From: PHAA01 sp963665865
Lineage (GTDB): Bacteria > Bacillota > Syntrophomonadia > Syntrophomonadales > Syntrophomonadaceae
DNA length: 64,000 nucleotides
Direction: 5' to 3'
Assembly: GCA_963665865.2 (NCBI GenBank)
Contig: CAXXWF010000001.1
Location: 2,232,001-2,296,000, forward strand
This document shows, piece after piece, positions 33,352-41,524 of this stretch. A program made the translations under genes and the position numbers. Each line of letters starts with the position of its first letter. Position 1 is the first letter of the stretch. The notes under the pieces were generated by a model that worked only from the letters and a program-made list of their open reading frames with translations, was not told the origin of the DNA and did no database searches.

Positions 33352-33386
33352 AGTAAGTGGGACAAGGGACCCGTCCCCCTGTCCCG
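33310..33386. repeat. Long GTCCCC-type palindrome between convergent genes
   Basis: Arms of 31 bases (33310-33340 and 33356-33386) with a single mismatch and a 15-base loop. It overlaps the end of the EamA gene and stops three bases before the end of the ABC ATPase gene on the other strand, so it could end both transcripts. Confidence 0.9.
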
Positions 33387-33388
33387 CC

Positions 33389-34135
33389 TTAATGGGTTCC
33401 TGCTGGCTGTGGTGCGGTCAGTAATTGATATATCTCTCGTTCGACCTGACGGATGTTTTCACTATTAAGGTTTCTTTCTTTATGAGGTATTGTGTTGCTG
33501 ATAACGCCTTTGACCGATCCTGGTCGTTCATTAAGCACATATATTTCTTCTCCCAGCAGCAGGGCCTCATCTATATCATGAGTAACAAAAAATACGCTTC
33601 TATGATCCATCAGCCATAAATCCACAAAGGCATGCATAAGGGCAGTTTTTAACTGCATATCCAGCCCTTTGAAAGGTTCATCCATCAATAGAATATCAGC
33701 AGGATAGGCAAAAGCGCGGGCAATGGCCACCCTCTGCTTCATCCCTCCACTTAATTTATCAGGATAATAATTCTTAAAATCTCTAAGGCCTACCATATCA
33801 ACATAGCGTTTAACGATTTCTAACCTTTGAATCTTGGAAAACTTGTCTTTTAGAACAAAGTCGATGTTTTCATCCACAGTTTTCCAACGCAGGAGGCGTG
33901 TCTCCTGGAATAAATAGCTTATGCTCTTGCCTGCGAAGCCTGACATTTCTCCCTGATCGGGAGGAAAAACTCCTGATATAATATTTAAGAGGGTAGTCTT
34001 GCCGCAACCCGATGGCCCCAATATGCAGATGAGCTTATGTTCCTCCAGTTTCATATTCAAATCTTTTAGAACATATAAATCACCAAATTTTTTATGGATA
34101 TTACTCAAAATAAAACTCATTTGCTTTAGCCCCAC
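33389..34135 (-). CDS. SsuB/TauB-type ABC transporter ATP-binding protein
   Basis: ATPase of 248 residues with Walker A GPSGCGKTTL, signature LSGGMKQRVAIARAF, Walker B ILLMDEPF and H-loop FVTHDIDE. The family energises uptake of nitrate, sulfonate, taurine or similar compounds. The first in-frame start is GTG 34135; an ATG five codons on (34120) is also possible. Its start overlaps the permease gene by ten bases; last gene of the three-gene importer operon. Confidence 0.9.
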   Translation of the reverse strand: MGLKQMSFILSNIHKKFGDLYVLKDLNMKLEEHKLICILGPSGCGKTTLLNIISGVFPPDQGEMSGFAGKSISYLFQETRLLRWKTVDENIDFVLKDKFSKIQRLEIVKRYVDMVGLRDFKNYYPDKLSGGMKQRVAIARAFAYPADILLMDEPFKGLDMQLKTALMHAFVDLWLMDHRSVFFVTHDIDEALLLGEEIYVLNERPGSVKGVISNTIPHKERNLNSENIRQVEREIYQLLTAPQPAGTH

Positions 34136-34878
34136 GTTCTAAATTTGGTTTCTAAAGAATTAAGCAAGGACTCAAAGATGAAGCTGATAAGAATTATTAC
34201 CACTGTCCAAGCGAAAACCTGAGCGGTTTCCAAATCAATCTTGGCTATAATCAGATTAGTTCCGATAGAAAAACGAGGTTGACTTAAGATTTCAGCAGCA
34301 ATAATAACCTTCCAGGTAATCCCCATCGCATTTGAAGCTCCCGCCAGTAAGTATGGCAAAATCGACGGAATATAGAGTTCCGCCACAATCCGTCTGGTCC
34401 TGACTCTATACATGTGGGCCATTTCCAGCAGCTGCTGATCCACATTCTTTATCCCAGCTAGAACATTACTATAAATAATGGGAAATATCATTAGAAAGGT
34501 TACAAATATTGGCACTGTATCGGTTTGGAACCATATTATGGCCAGAATTATTACTGACATAACGGGTATGGTTCGAATTACGGTCACCCATGGCTGGAGC
34601 AGCCAGTAGACTGGCGAACTGAAACCGGCTATAAAACCTAACACGACGCCCAGCGCGCAGGAAATGAAGAAACCCAATAATCCCCTACCTATGGTCAGAC
34701 CAACCGAAGGCCAGAAATTTTTCGCCTGGATTACCGCCCACATCTTGACCAGTGTAACCTCAGGAGAAGGCATAATCAGCTCCTGATGCCAATATAGAGC
34801 AAGCAGCTTCCATACCAGCAGAAGTGCCAGCATGGAAGCTACTGAGTACAAGCTATTTTTGGTAGTAGAATTTAGCAT
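34126..34878 (-). CDS. SsuC/TauC-type ABC transporter permease
   Basis: Permease of 250 residues with six predicted membrane helices and the EAA-type loop (LLEMAHMYRVRTRRIVAELYIPSILPYL) that docks to the ATPase. It belongs to the binding-protein-dependent transport (BPD) group for nitrate/sulfonate/taurine-like substrates. The ATG lies inside the end of the binding-protein gene (26-base overlap), so translation is coupled. Confidence 0.9.
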   Translation of the reverse strand: MLNSTTKNSLYSVASMLALLLVWKLLALYWHQELIMPSPEVTLVKMWAVIQAKNFWPSVGLTIGRGLLGFFISCALGVVLGFIAGFSSPVYWLLQPWVTVIRTIPVMSVIILAIIWFQTDTVPIFVTFLMIFPIIYSNVLAGIKNVDQQLLEMAHMYRVRTRRIVAELYIPSILPYLLAGASNAMGITWKVIIAAEILSQPRFSIGTNLIIAKIDLETAQVFAWTVVIILISFIFESLLNSLETKFRTWG

Positions 34879-35848
34879 CGGGCAGTTTGCCTCCTATAGA
34901 ATCAGGAGAAAAGTCCAGAAGTACCTGCAGGTATTTCTCTACCGATGGTTTAGCGTCTAGGGCGCTCATATAACGCAGGTTGCATCTGGGGATCGCTGCG
35001 GCAGCTACGTCGGCAGGTATGCCGATGTCCTGCTTCTTAACCAATTCCCCCGCCTCAGCCGGATTTTTATTGACCCAGTCCATTGAATTAGCGTACTCCT
35101 GCAGGAATTTGGCCATGATTTCGGGATTTTTAGCGGCAAAATCAGCCTTGATCACTAGGCAGGTCTGGGCGAATGGAACATCCGCACCATTAATGCGCGT
35201 CCATTCTGTTTGGAAATCCAATGCCAATTTCATGTCCTTATTTTGGCCTAATACGGTTGAGACCCAGGGTTCAGGCAGAACCGTTATTTTGCTCTTGCCG
35301 GCAATAGCCAGTTGGGCCTGTTCAACCGGGCTGGCAATGTATTTAATAGTCACATCCTTATCCGGATTGATACCGTTCTTATTGAGCAAATATCTGAAGA
35401 CCACATCGGCGGCTGACCCTTGGGATGAATTATCAATTTGCTGGCCCTTGAGGTCAGCCCAGCTATTGACAGCAACTCCATTGGTAAGCACATACATTAC
35501 TCCCCAGGTATTCATAGCTGCCAGTTGATAAGCGACACCTTTATTATATAATTTAGCTGCCATATTGGTAGGAATAGTCGCTATCTCTATTTCTCCGGTT
35601 AAGAGTTTAGCACTGAGTGTATCGGGGGTCTGTTCAATTACGTATTCAGCCTTGACATTCTCACCCATAGATGGCTGAGAATCCATCATCTTTATCATTC
35701 CAACCGCGGTAGGCCCTCTCAAGACCGCTACCTTAAAGTTGACAGCTTCGGGGGCTGCTTTCTCAGCATCCTTCTTGACCGATGAACAACCGGCAACTGA
35801 TAGTATAAACATAGTCAAAATAATCCACACAACCAGATTTTTCTTCAT
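34853..35848 (-). CDS. SsuA-like substrate-binding lipoprotein
   Basis: Binding protein of about 331 residues with a lipoprotein signal peptide (MKKNLVVWIILTMFILSVAGC, lipobox LSVAGC), then a type 2 periplasmic-binding fold of the NMT1/SsuA group (VAVLRGPTAVGMIKMM, DLKGQQIDNSSQGSAADVVFRY, ITVLPEPWVSTVL). The start is ATG 35848 with AAAGGAG seven bases upstream; an in-frame start at 35872 would add eight residues before the signal peptide. First gene of the importer operon. Ligand unknown: sulfonate, nitrate, or an aromatic or thiamin-precursor-like compound are all possible for the family. Confidence 0.88.
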   Translation of the reverse strand: MKKNLVVWIILTMFILSVAGCSSVKKDAEKAAPEAVNFKVAVLRGPTAVGMIKMMDSQPSMGENVKAEYVIEQTPDTLSAKLLTGEIEIATIPTNMAAKLYNKGVAYQLAAMNTWGVMYVLTNGVAVNSWADLKGQQIDNSSQGSAADVVFRYLLNKNGINPDKDVTIKYIASPVEQAQLAIAGKSKITVLPEPWVSTVLGQNKDMKLALDFQTEWTRINGADVPFAQTCLVIKADFAAKNPEIMAKFLQEYANSMDWVNKNPAEAGELVKKQDIGIPADVAAAAIPRCNLRYMSALDAKPSVEKYLQVLLDFSPDSIGGKLPDAKFYYQK

Positions 35849-36073
35849 TTCACTGCTCCTTTCCCATACCAAGAATTATTTTCCTGCTTAATATTCTGTA
35901 TCATCTCCACTTTTCCCTTTAATAAATACTAGGCACCTAGTGTTTATTTTTGCATAATTAGCATCTTAGCATTCCTTTGGTTTTTGGGTTTTTTCATTTA
36001 TAATAATAAACTATAACCCAGCTAGTACACTGTCAACCGAGTGTACTTAGCAATAACAAATGACTTGAAGTGA

Positions 36074-37366
36074 GTGATATATATGGAAATGATTATCCAG
36101 CCTTTAAAATCGCTGCATAAAACCATAACTGTACCGGGAGACAAATCAATTTCCCATCGCAGTGTTATGATCGGAGCCATTGCTGCTGGAACTACCGAGA
36201 TTGAAAACTTCTTACCGGGACAAGACTGTCTTAGTACCGTAAGATGTGTGCGGCAGCTGGGGATTGAGGTTGAAGAACTTAGCCCCACCCATTTGCAGGT
36301 ATTTGGCAAAGGTTCGGCCGGACTATGCGAACCTGAAGACTATCTGGATGTGGGCAATTCCGGTACTACTATCCGCTTAATTTCTGGAATACTGGCCGGA
36401 CAGGATTTTTTGTCCGTCTTAACCGGGGATGCTTCAATACGGCGACGGCCCATGGCCCGAGTGGCAGAACCCTTACGCAAACTGGGAGCCCAGGTCTGGG
36501 GTCGGAGCGAAGGCCGTTATGCTCCTCTGGCCATAAAAGGAGGGCACCTTAAAGGGATTGATTATCATACGCCAGTAGCCAGTGCCCAAATAAAGTCGGC
36601 CTTGCTATTAGCCGGATTATTTGCCGACGGAGAAACTATAGTAACTGAGCCTGCTTTATCACGTGACCACACCGAAAAAATGCTCAGGGCTTTTGGGGCT
36701 GATATTCAGACTGATGGATTAACAACCATGGTTAAAGCTTGTTCATTAAATGCCCAAAAGGTTATCGTCCCGAGTGACATCTCGTCTGCCGCATTTTTGC
36801 TGGTAGCGGGAGCAATTATTCCCGGCTCCAGAATAACGGTGAATCGGGTAGGTTTAAATCCAACCCGTACTGGAATTCTGGATGTGCTAGCCGAGATGGG
36901 TGCCGGGATCAGCATATCTAACCAGTTCGAGAGTTCGGGCGAGTTAATGGGAGATATAACCGTCGAGGGGCACGGCTTAAAAGGTATAGAATTTGGTGGT
37001 GACATCATACCCCGTCTGATAGATGAAATCCCGGTGCTGGCAGTAGCCGCTGCCGCAGCAGAAGGTCAGACTATTATAAGGGATGCATCCGAGTTAAAGG
37101 TGAAAGAGAGCAATCGCTTAAGTTCGGTTGCCACCGAACTTACACGCTTTGGAGTTAATATTCAGGAAACCGAGGACGGTTTAATCATTAATGGCGGAGG
37201 CAACCTAACTGGAGCAGTCTGTGAATCATATCATGACCACCGTATAGCCATGGCTTGTGCTTTAATGGGTTTGATAGCTAAGGGCCAGACGATCGTACAT
37301 GACGCGGAATGCATTGATATATCTTTCCCCGGCTTTCAGGATCTCTTGGTACAATGTCAATCCTAA
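36074..37366 (+). CDS. aroA: 3-phosphoshikimate 1-carboxyvinyltransferase (EPSP synthase)
   Basis: Sixth enzyme of the shikimate pathway, adding enolpyruvyl from PEP to shikimate-3-phosphate. About 427-430 residues, normal length. Motifs: PGDKSISHRSVMIG near the N-terminus, GNSGTTIRLISG, RRRPMARVAEPLR, DIIPRLIDEIPVLAVAA and ESNRLSSVATEL; Lys and Arg of the substrate site are all present. Three in-frame starts are possible (GTG 36074, ATG 36083, ATG 36089) and none has a strong SD; the family usually starts close to IIQPLKSL. It precedes aroB with about 200 bases between, which contain a palindromic repeat. Confidence 0.96.
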   Translation: MIYMEMIIQPLKSLHKTITVPGDKSISHRSVMIGAIAAGTTEIENFLPGQDCLSTVRCVRQLGIEVEELSPTHLQVFGKGSAGLCEPEDYLDVGNSGTTIRLISGILAGQDFLSVLTGDASIRRRPMARVAEPLRKLGAQVWGRSEGRYAPLAIKGGHLKGIDYHTPVASAQIKSALLLAGLFADGETIVTEPALSRDHTEKMLRAFGADIQTDGLTTMVKACSLNAQKVIVPSDISSAAFLLVAGAIIPGSRITVNRVGLNPTRTGILDVLAEMGAGISISNQFESSGELMGDITVEGHGLKGIEFGGDIIPRLIDEIPVLAVAAAAAEGQTIIRDASELKVKESNRLSSVATELTRFGVNIQETEDGLIINGGGNLTGAVCESYHDHRIAMACALMGLIAKGQTIVHDAECIDISFPGFQDLLVQCQS

Positions 37367-37415
37367 TTAAATATGTTCTAGTCAGCTGATCGACGGAAGA
37401 AGATAATCGGTTTTA

Positions 37416-37488
37416 TGTCATCCTGAGCGTCAGCGAAGGATCTTTCCCCTCAGCGTGAGGAAGATTCTTCACTTCGTTCAGAATGACA
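37416..37488. repeat. Dispersed imperfect palindrome (TGTCATCCTGAGC type)
   Basis: TGTCATCCTGAGCGTCAGCG and its continuation (37416-37444) are mirrored by 37461-37488 (AAGATTCTTCACTTCGTTCA and GAATGACA), with an inner CCTCAGCGTGAGG. A half copy occurs at 42965-42992. Similar palindromes are common between genes in many bacteria. Confidence 0.7.
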
Positions 37489-37567
37489 ATTCTTCTGGTT
37501 CCCCAGTATGCGTTTACTATGGAATTTAACTAAGCTAGGTAATCTTATTTTAAAGGAGTGTAGGTTT

Positions 37568-38650
37568 TTGAAGGTTGAACTCGGTAGCAGGAGTTATGAT
37601 ATTTGTATTGGGGAAAACTGGCTGCCGCAATTAGGTGAAATGATGGGTTTTGTCCCCAAAACATCGCGGATGATAATGATCACCGACGAAAATGTCAATA
37701 AATTATATGGTAACAGAGCTTTGGATATCCTTCGTAAATCCGGGTTTAAAGTTAATGCGGCCGTAATACCGGGAGGGGAAGGATGCAAAAACCTGACCAC
37801 GGCAGCCTCCCTGTATGAACAGATGGTAGCTTTAGGTCTGGACCGGAAATCCACGGTAGTGGCACTGGGGGGCGGCATTGTTGGTGATGTGGCTGGATTT
37901 GTGGCGGCTACCTATATGCGTGGTATAGCTTGCATCCAGATTCCTACCACACTTCTGGCCCAGGTTGACAGCAGTGTAGGTGGTAAAACCGGAGTAAATC
38001 TTCCTCAGGGAAAAAACCTGGTAGGTGCCTTTCATCAGCCGGGTCTGGTGTTTGTTGATGTAGCCTTTATCGAAACTCTCCCGGAAAGAGAATACTTAAC
38101 CGGTCTTGCCGAAACAATAAAATACGGGATTATCTGGGATCGGGACTTTTTTGAATATCTGGAAAACCATTTGGAACGAATTAAGGCTCGGGACAGCGAA
38201 TGTTTAAAGCACATTATCCTCCGCTGCTGCGCCATCAAGGCTGATATTGTAGCTCAAGATGAAACCGAAAACAGCTTGCGCGCATTGTTGAATCTTGGCC
38301 ATACCTTTGGTCATGCCTTTGAATCCCTGACCAACTATCACTTCACCCACGGAGAAGCGGTGGCTATAGGAACAATTTGTGCAGCACGATTAGCCAACCG
38401 ATTGAACCTGCTCGCCGGGCAGGATTTGGATAGAATAGAAAATATACTTATAGAATACGGATTGCCTATTGATTTCGGAAATTTGAACAGCCCAGAGATT
38501 ATTGCTCAGATGCACAAAGATAAGAAAAATGTCGGAGGCAGAATGCCGATAGTCTTGCCCACCTCCATTGGTAATAGCCAGATATTTAATGATGTGAGTG
38601 AGATGGATGTTGCAGCAGTTCTAGATTCCTTCTCTTCCAGCCCAAAATAA
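37568..38650 (+). CDS. aroB: 3-dehydroquinate synthase
   Basis: Second enzyme of the shikimate pathway, converting DAHP to 3-dehydroquinate with NAD and a divalent metal. About 360 residues. Visible motifs are PGGEGCKN, ALGGGIVGDVAGFVAATYMRG, PTTLLAQVDSSVGGKTGVN, LAETIKYG and the metal-binding NLGHTFGHAFE plus HGEAVAIG. The start is placed at TTG 37568 with AAAGGAG (37552-37558) nine bases upstream; the ATG at 37508 has no SD and would add 20 residues unlike the family. It is encoded between aroA and the T-box that controls aroF-pheA. Confidence 0.95.
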   Translation: MKVELGSRSYDICIGENWLPQLGEMMGFVPKTSRMIMITDENVNKLYGNRALDILRKSGFKVNAAVIPGGEGCKNLTTAASLYEQMVALGLDRKSTVVALGGGIVGDVAGFVAATYMRGIACIQIPTTLLAQVDSSVGGKTGVNLPQGKNLVGAFHQPGLVFVDVAFIETLPEREYLTGLAETIKYGIIWDRDFFEYLENHLERIKARDSECLKHIILRCCAIKADIVAQDETENSLRALLNLGHTFGHAFESLTNYHFTHGEAVAIGTICAARLANRLNLLAGQDLDRIENILIEYGLPIDFGNLNSPEIIAQMHKDKKNVGGRMPIVLPTSIGNSQIFNDVSEMDVAAVLDSFSSSPK

Positions 38651-38651
38651 T

Positions 38652-38680
38652 TTGCACGGTTCTTATCTCTATGTTATACT
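38652..38680 (+). promoter_or_regulatory. Promoter of the aroF-pheA T-box transcript
   Basis: TTGCAC (38652-38657), 17-base spacer, TATACT (38675-38680). Transcription would start near 38687, at the beginning of the T-box leader, only about 40 bases after the aroB stop. Confidence 0.75.
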
Positions 38681-38961
38681 TCATAGTAATTTCATCAGAC
38701 TTAAAAACGATGAAGGAGCAAAGTAAGTTAACCCCAACTTTTCAGGGAGAAGGCGTCACCGACTGTAAGCGCCTTTAAAGTATGATTAACTGAAGTTCTC
38801 TCTGGAGTTGCAGACTGAATTCCCTAAGGGGATGCGTAGGCTGAGCCGTAGACTTCCAACGTTAATGGGAAGAGGGTATCGGAACACAGTTCCCGCACCT
38901 TTATGAAAGAGCGGATTTGTATTTAATACAGGTCAACTTGGGTGGTAACGCGGTAAGCGAA

Positions 38962-39000
38962 AGCTTTTCGTCCCTTGGGATGAAAGGCTTTTTTGTTTTT
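38962..39000 (+). terminator. First T-box terminator upstream of aroF
   Basis: Stem AGCTTTTCGTCCC / GGGATGAAAGGCT followed by TTTTTTGTTTTT. Confidence 0.85.
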
Positions 39001-39071
39001 AGCGAGGAGAACGTTTCCGTACTTATTAATGAGTGGGTCCTTAATACGGATCAATCAGGGTGGTACCACGG

Positions 39072-39118
39072 AAGCCCATAGCTTTCGTCCCTATGCGGAT
39101 GACAGCTATGGGCTTTTA
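39072..39118 (+). terminator. Second T-box terminator upstream of aroF
   Basis: Stem AAGCCCATAGCT / AGCTATGGGCTT with a 20-base loop region that includes the usual TTTCGTCCC bases, followed by TTTTATTATTTTATT. Confidence 0.85.
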
Positions 39119-39144
39119 TTATTTTATTAAGGGAGGAATTCATA

Positions 39145-40167
39145 ATGGTAGTAGTTATGGACATGAACTCAACGGTGGAACAGATTGAAATAGTAAACAC
39201 AAGGCTTGACCAGTTAGGATTTCAAACCCAGCTTATTCGGGGGGTTAAACGAATTGTTATAGGTGCCGTCGGTGACCGCTTGGTAAATGACATGCGGGAA
39301 CTGCAGCAAATGCCGGGAGTGGAAAAGATTGTTCCCATCATGAAGCCTTATAAACTGGTCAGCCGGGAGGCTAAGAGCGAAAATACCATCATTGAAGTAC
39401 GCGGGATAAAGATTGGGGGGAATTCTATCACGGTGATAGCCGGGCCCTGTGCCGTAGAAAACCGTGACCAGTTGTTAACTGCTGCCCGTCAGGTTAAGAA
39501 GGCAGGAGGCCACATAATTAGGGGTGGGGCTTTCAAACCCCGTACGTCTCCATACAGCTTCCAGGGTTTAGAAGAAGAAGGCCTTGCTATTTTAAGAGAG
39601 GCTTCTGTGGAAACGGGCTTACCGGTTGTAACGGAAGTCATTGATGAGCACAGTTTACAGCTAGCTCTGAATTATGTAGACATAATCCAGATAGGAGCCA
39701 GAAATATGCAGAACTTCCGTTTGCTTAAGGCGGCAGGACAAATTGATAAACCGGTTTTGTTAAAACGCGGTATGTCAGCCACTATTGAAGAGTGGCTAAT
39801 GGCGGCTGAATATATAATGTCGGAGGGTAACGGGAATGTCATCCTATGTGAGCGGGGAATAAGAACCTTTGAAACATCCACCCGTAATACGCTGGATCTA
39901 AGTGCGGTCCCCATGGTTAAGCGACTCAGTCATCTCCCGGTTATAGTTGATCCCAGCCATGCCACGGGTGACCGGGGTCTGGTTCTGCCTATGTCACTGG
40001 CCGCCATCGCTTCAGGCGCCGATGGCCTCATCATAGAAATGCATCCTGAACCGGCTAAAGCTTTATCAGATGGTCCCCAATCGCTTACGCCTGAGGGCTT
40101 GGAACAGGTAATGTCTCAGTTGCATAATATTGTTTCTGCCTTAAACCGAGAAATACAAGCTAACTAG
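39145..40167 (+). CDS. aroF: 3-deoxy-7-phosphoheptulonate (DAHP) synthase
   Basis: First enzyme of the shikimate pathway, condensing PEP and erythrose-4-phosphate. Protein of 340 residues with an N-terminal ferredoxin-like regulatory domain (1-70, DMNSTVEQIEIVNTRLDQLG) and a TIM-barrel catalytic domain of the type I-beta class: VIAGPCAVEN, GGAFKPRTSPYSFQGL, EVIDEHSLQL, IGARNMQNFRLLK, VLLKRGMSATIEEW, CERGIRTFE and VDPSHATGDRGLV. The N-terminal domain in relatives mediates feedback inhibition. SD GGGAGG lies eight bases before the ATG. It is under the T-box and is followed by pheA 16 bases later. Confidence 0.96.
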   Translation: MVVVMDMNSTVEQIEIVNTRLDQLGFQTQLIRGVKRIVIGAVGDRLVNDMRELQQMPGVEKIVPIMKPYKLVSREAKSENTIIEVRGIKIGGNSITVIAGPCAVENRDQLLTAARQVKKAGGHIIRGGAFKPRTSPYSFQGLEEEGLAILREASVETGLPVVTEVIDEHSLQLALNYVDIIQIGARNMQNFRLLKAAGQIDKPVLLKRGMSATIEEWLMAAEYIMSEGNGNVILCERGIRTFETSTRNTLDLSAVPMVKRLSHLPVIVDPSHATGDRGLVLPMSLAAIASGADGLIIEMHPEPAKALSDGPQSLTPEGLEQVMSQLHNIVSALNREIQAN

Positions 40168-40183
40168 ATAGGAGTAATGAACT

Positions 40184-41053
40184 GTGAAAAACAAGATGGC
40201 ATATTTGGGACCGCGTGGTACTTTTTGTGAAGAAGCCGCTATTCGCTGCACTGATCCAACTAACTGGGAACTAGTGCCTTATAATTCTATAGAGCAGGTT
40301 TTTGCTGCTGTACACCTTGGTGAAATGGATAGTGGTATAGTGCCTATTGAAAATTCGTGTGAGGGTTCGGTAAACCAAACTATGGACTTATTGGCTTATG
40401 ACTATGATTTGAAATTATCCGGTGAAATTGTCCTACCGATAAAACACAATTTATTGGCCAGGCCTGGTATAGAATTGGAAGGGATCTCGCGAATCATCTC
40501 CCACCCCCAGGCCCTGGCTCAATGTAGAAGATATTTAAACGCTAATTTTAAAAGTCTGGAATTAATTGACGTTGCCAGTACAGCTGAAGCCGCCAGGCGC
40601 GTGGCCGAATCAAACGATTCCTGGGCCGCGATTGGCACCACCACCGCGGCTCGGGCTTATGGACTGGAAATATTATGTTCCGAAATTCAAGATCGCCCCA
40701 ATAATGAAACTCGTTTTATTACTCTGACCAAGTACGGCAGTAACGCTGTAAATGGAAACACAAGTGGGGATAGTTCTTGCTTGTACAAAACTTCCCTTTT
40801 ACTCTACCTGATGAACAAACCTGGAGCATTATTTCAAGCTCTGGAACAGTTCAATTTATACGAAATTAACCTGACTAAAATTGAATCCCGACCTGCTCAA
40901 ACCAGAATTGGGGAGTATCTTTTCTTCATTGATATTGAGGGCTGCCAGCTTGATCCTAGAGTTAAGCAGGCATTGGCAGGCCTTAAATCAATCACCCATG
41001 ATATTCGGGTACTGGGTTCATATAGATCGGCCAGTCAGGAGGTATGTCAGTAG
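40184..41053 (+). CDS. pheA: Prephenate dehydratase
   Basis: Enzyme of 289 residues that makes phenylpyruvate from prephenate. The catalytic domain (1-180) has AYLGPRGTFCEEAA, GIVPIENSCEGSVNQTMD and ISHPQALAQCR, with the catalytic Thr segment seen as AAIGTTTAARAYGL. The C-terminal ACT domain (about 200-280, SLLLYLMNKPGALFQALEQF and LTKIESRP) binds phenylalanine for feedback control. No chorismate mutase domain is fused. Start GTG with GGAG upstream. It forms an operon with aroF behind the T-box, giving both transcriptional and allosteric control by phenylalanine. Confidence 0.96.
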   Translation: MKNKMAYLGPRGTFCEEAAIRCTDPTNWELVPYNSIEQVFAAVHLGEMDSGIVPIENSCEGSVNQTMDLLAYDYDLKLSGEIVLPIKHNLLARPGIELEGISRIISHPQALAQCRRYLNANFKSLELIDVASTAEAARRVAESNDSWAAIGTTTAARAYGLEILCSEIQDRPNNETRFITLTKYGSNAVNGNTSGDSSCLYKTSLLLYLMNKPGALFQALEQFNLYEINLTKIESRPAQTRIGEYLFFIDIEGCQLDPRVKQALAGLKSITHDIRVLGSYRSASQEVCQ

Positions 41054-41237
41054 AACGAATACATTGTTTAAGTAGTTCGTTATCGCTATAATTTATCTTA
41101 ATAAGAAAATAAACTCCAACTGATCTTTGAAAACCTAATAAACCTGCAAGGCCTAAAACAGAAAAAGAGCACAATAAATTAAGGCCTTATAAATACTGCA
41201 TCAGCCACAAGCTATAAATATTAGAGATTGTGGAGAG

Positions 41238-41507
41238 TTAGGCGGTTTTTGGTAGTTCAACCACCTCCAACCCTAACTTTTTGGCTTCAGCAATAATTTT
41301 TTTAATCTTGAATTTTTCTTGTTTAGTTCTCGCTACTTCAAAGGATGCTTCATCATAATCAGTTCCGGTTTTTAGCATAGTATAGATAATAACAAGTAAC
41401 TTTCTTGCTAAGGCGACAATAGCTCTTTTTCCACCCCGGCGTTGTTTTACCTTCCAATACCAGTTAGATAGGTAGGTATTACGCATGCGGGTGATTGACC
41501 AGGCCAC
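41238..41507 (-). pseudogene. IS110 transposase, C-terminal part in a shifted frame
   Basis: The frame continues the transposase after the A8 run: GNTYLKRILCEVAWSITRMR is the usual IS110 continuation of the SWAGLSPGNNESAGK segment that ends the upstream frame. The last residues resemble the normal C-terminus. It is joined to the N-terminal part only if a -1 shift occurs near 41560-41567. Confidence 0.75.
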
Positions 41508-41524
41508 CTCACATAGTATTCTTT

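Larger units (their letters stand above)
38687..39120 (+). promoter_or_regulatory. T-box riboswitch with two antiterminator/terminator modules
   Basis: A stem I region (about 38700-38840, with AGTAA loop-E-like bases and GAAG-UUC-U near 38795-38802 as a candidate Phe specifier) is followed by the T-box core TTGGGTGGTAACGCGG (38938-38953) and terminator 38962-39000. Then comes a second core AGGGTGGTACCACGG (39057-39071) with its own terminator (39072-39118). The 55 bases between the two modules are too short for a second stem I, so one specifier domain appears to serve two switches in series. The downstream genes aroF and pheA suit control by tRNA-Phe, but the specifier assignment is tentative. 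Confidence 0.88.
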
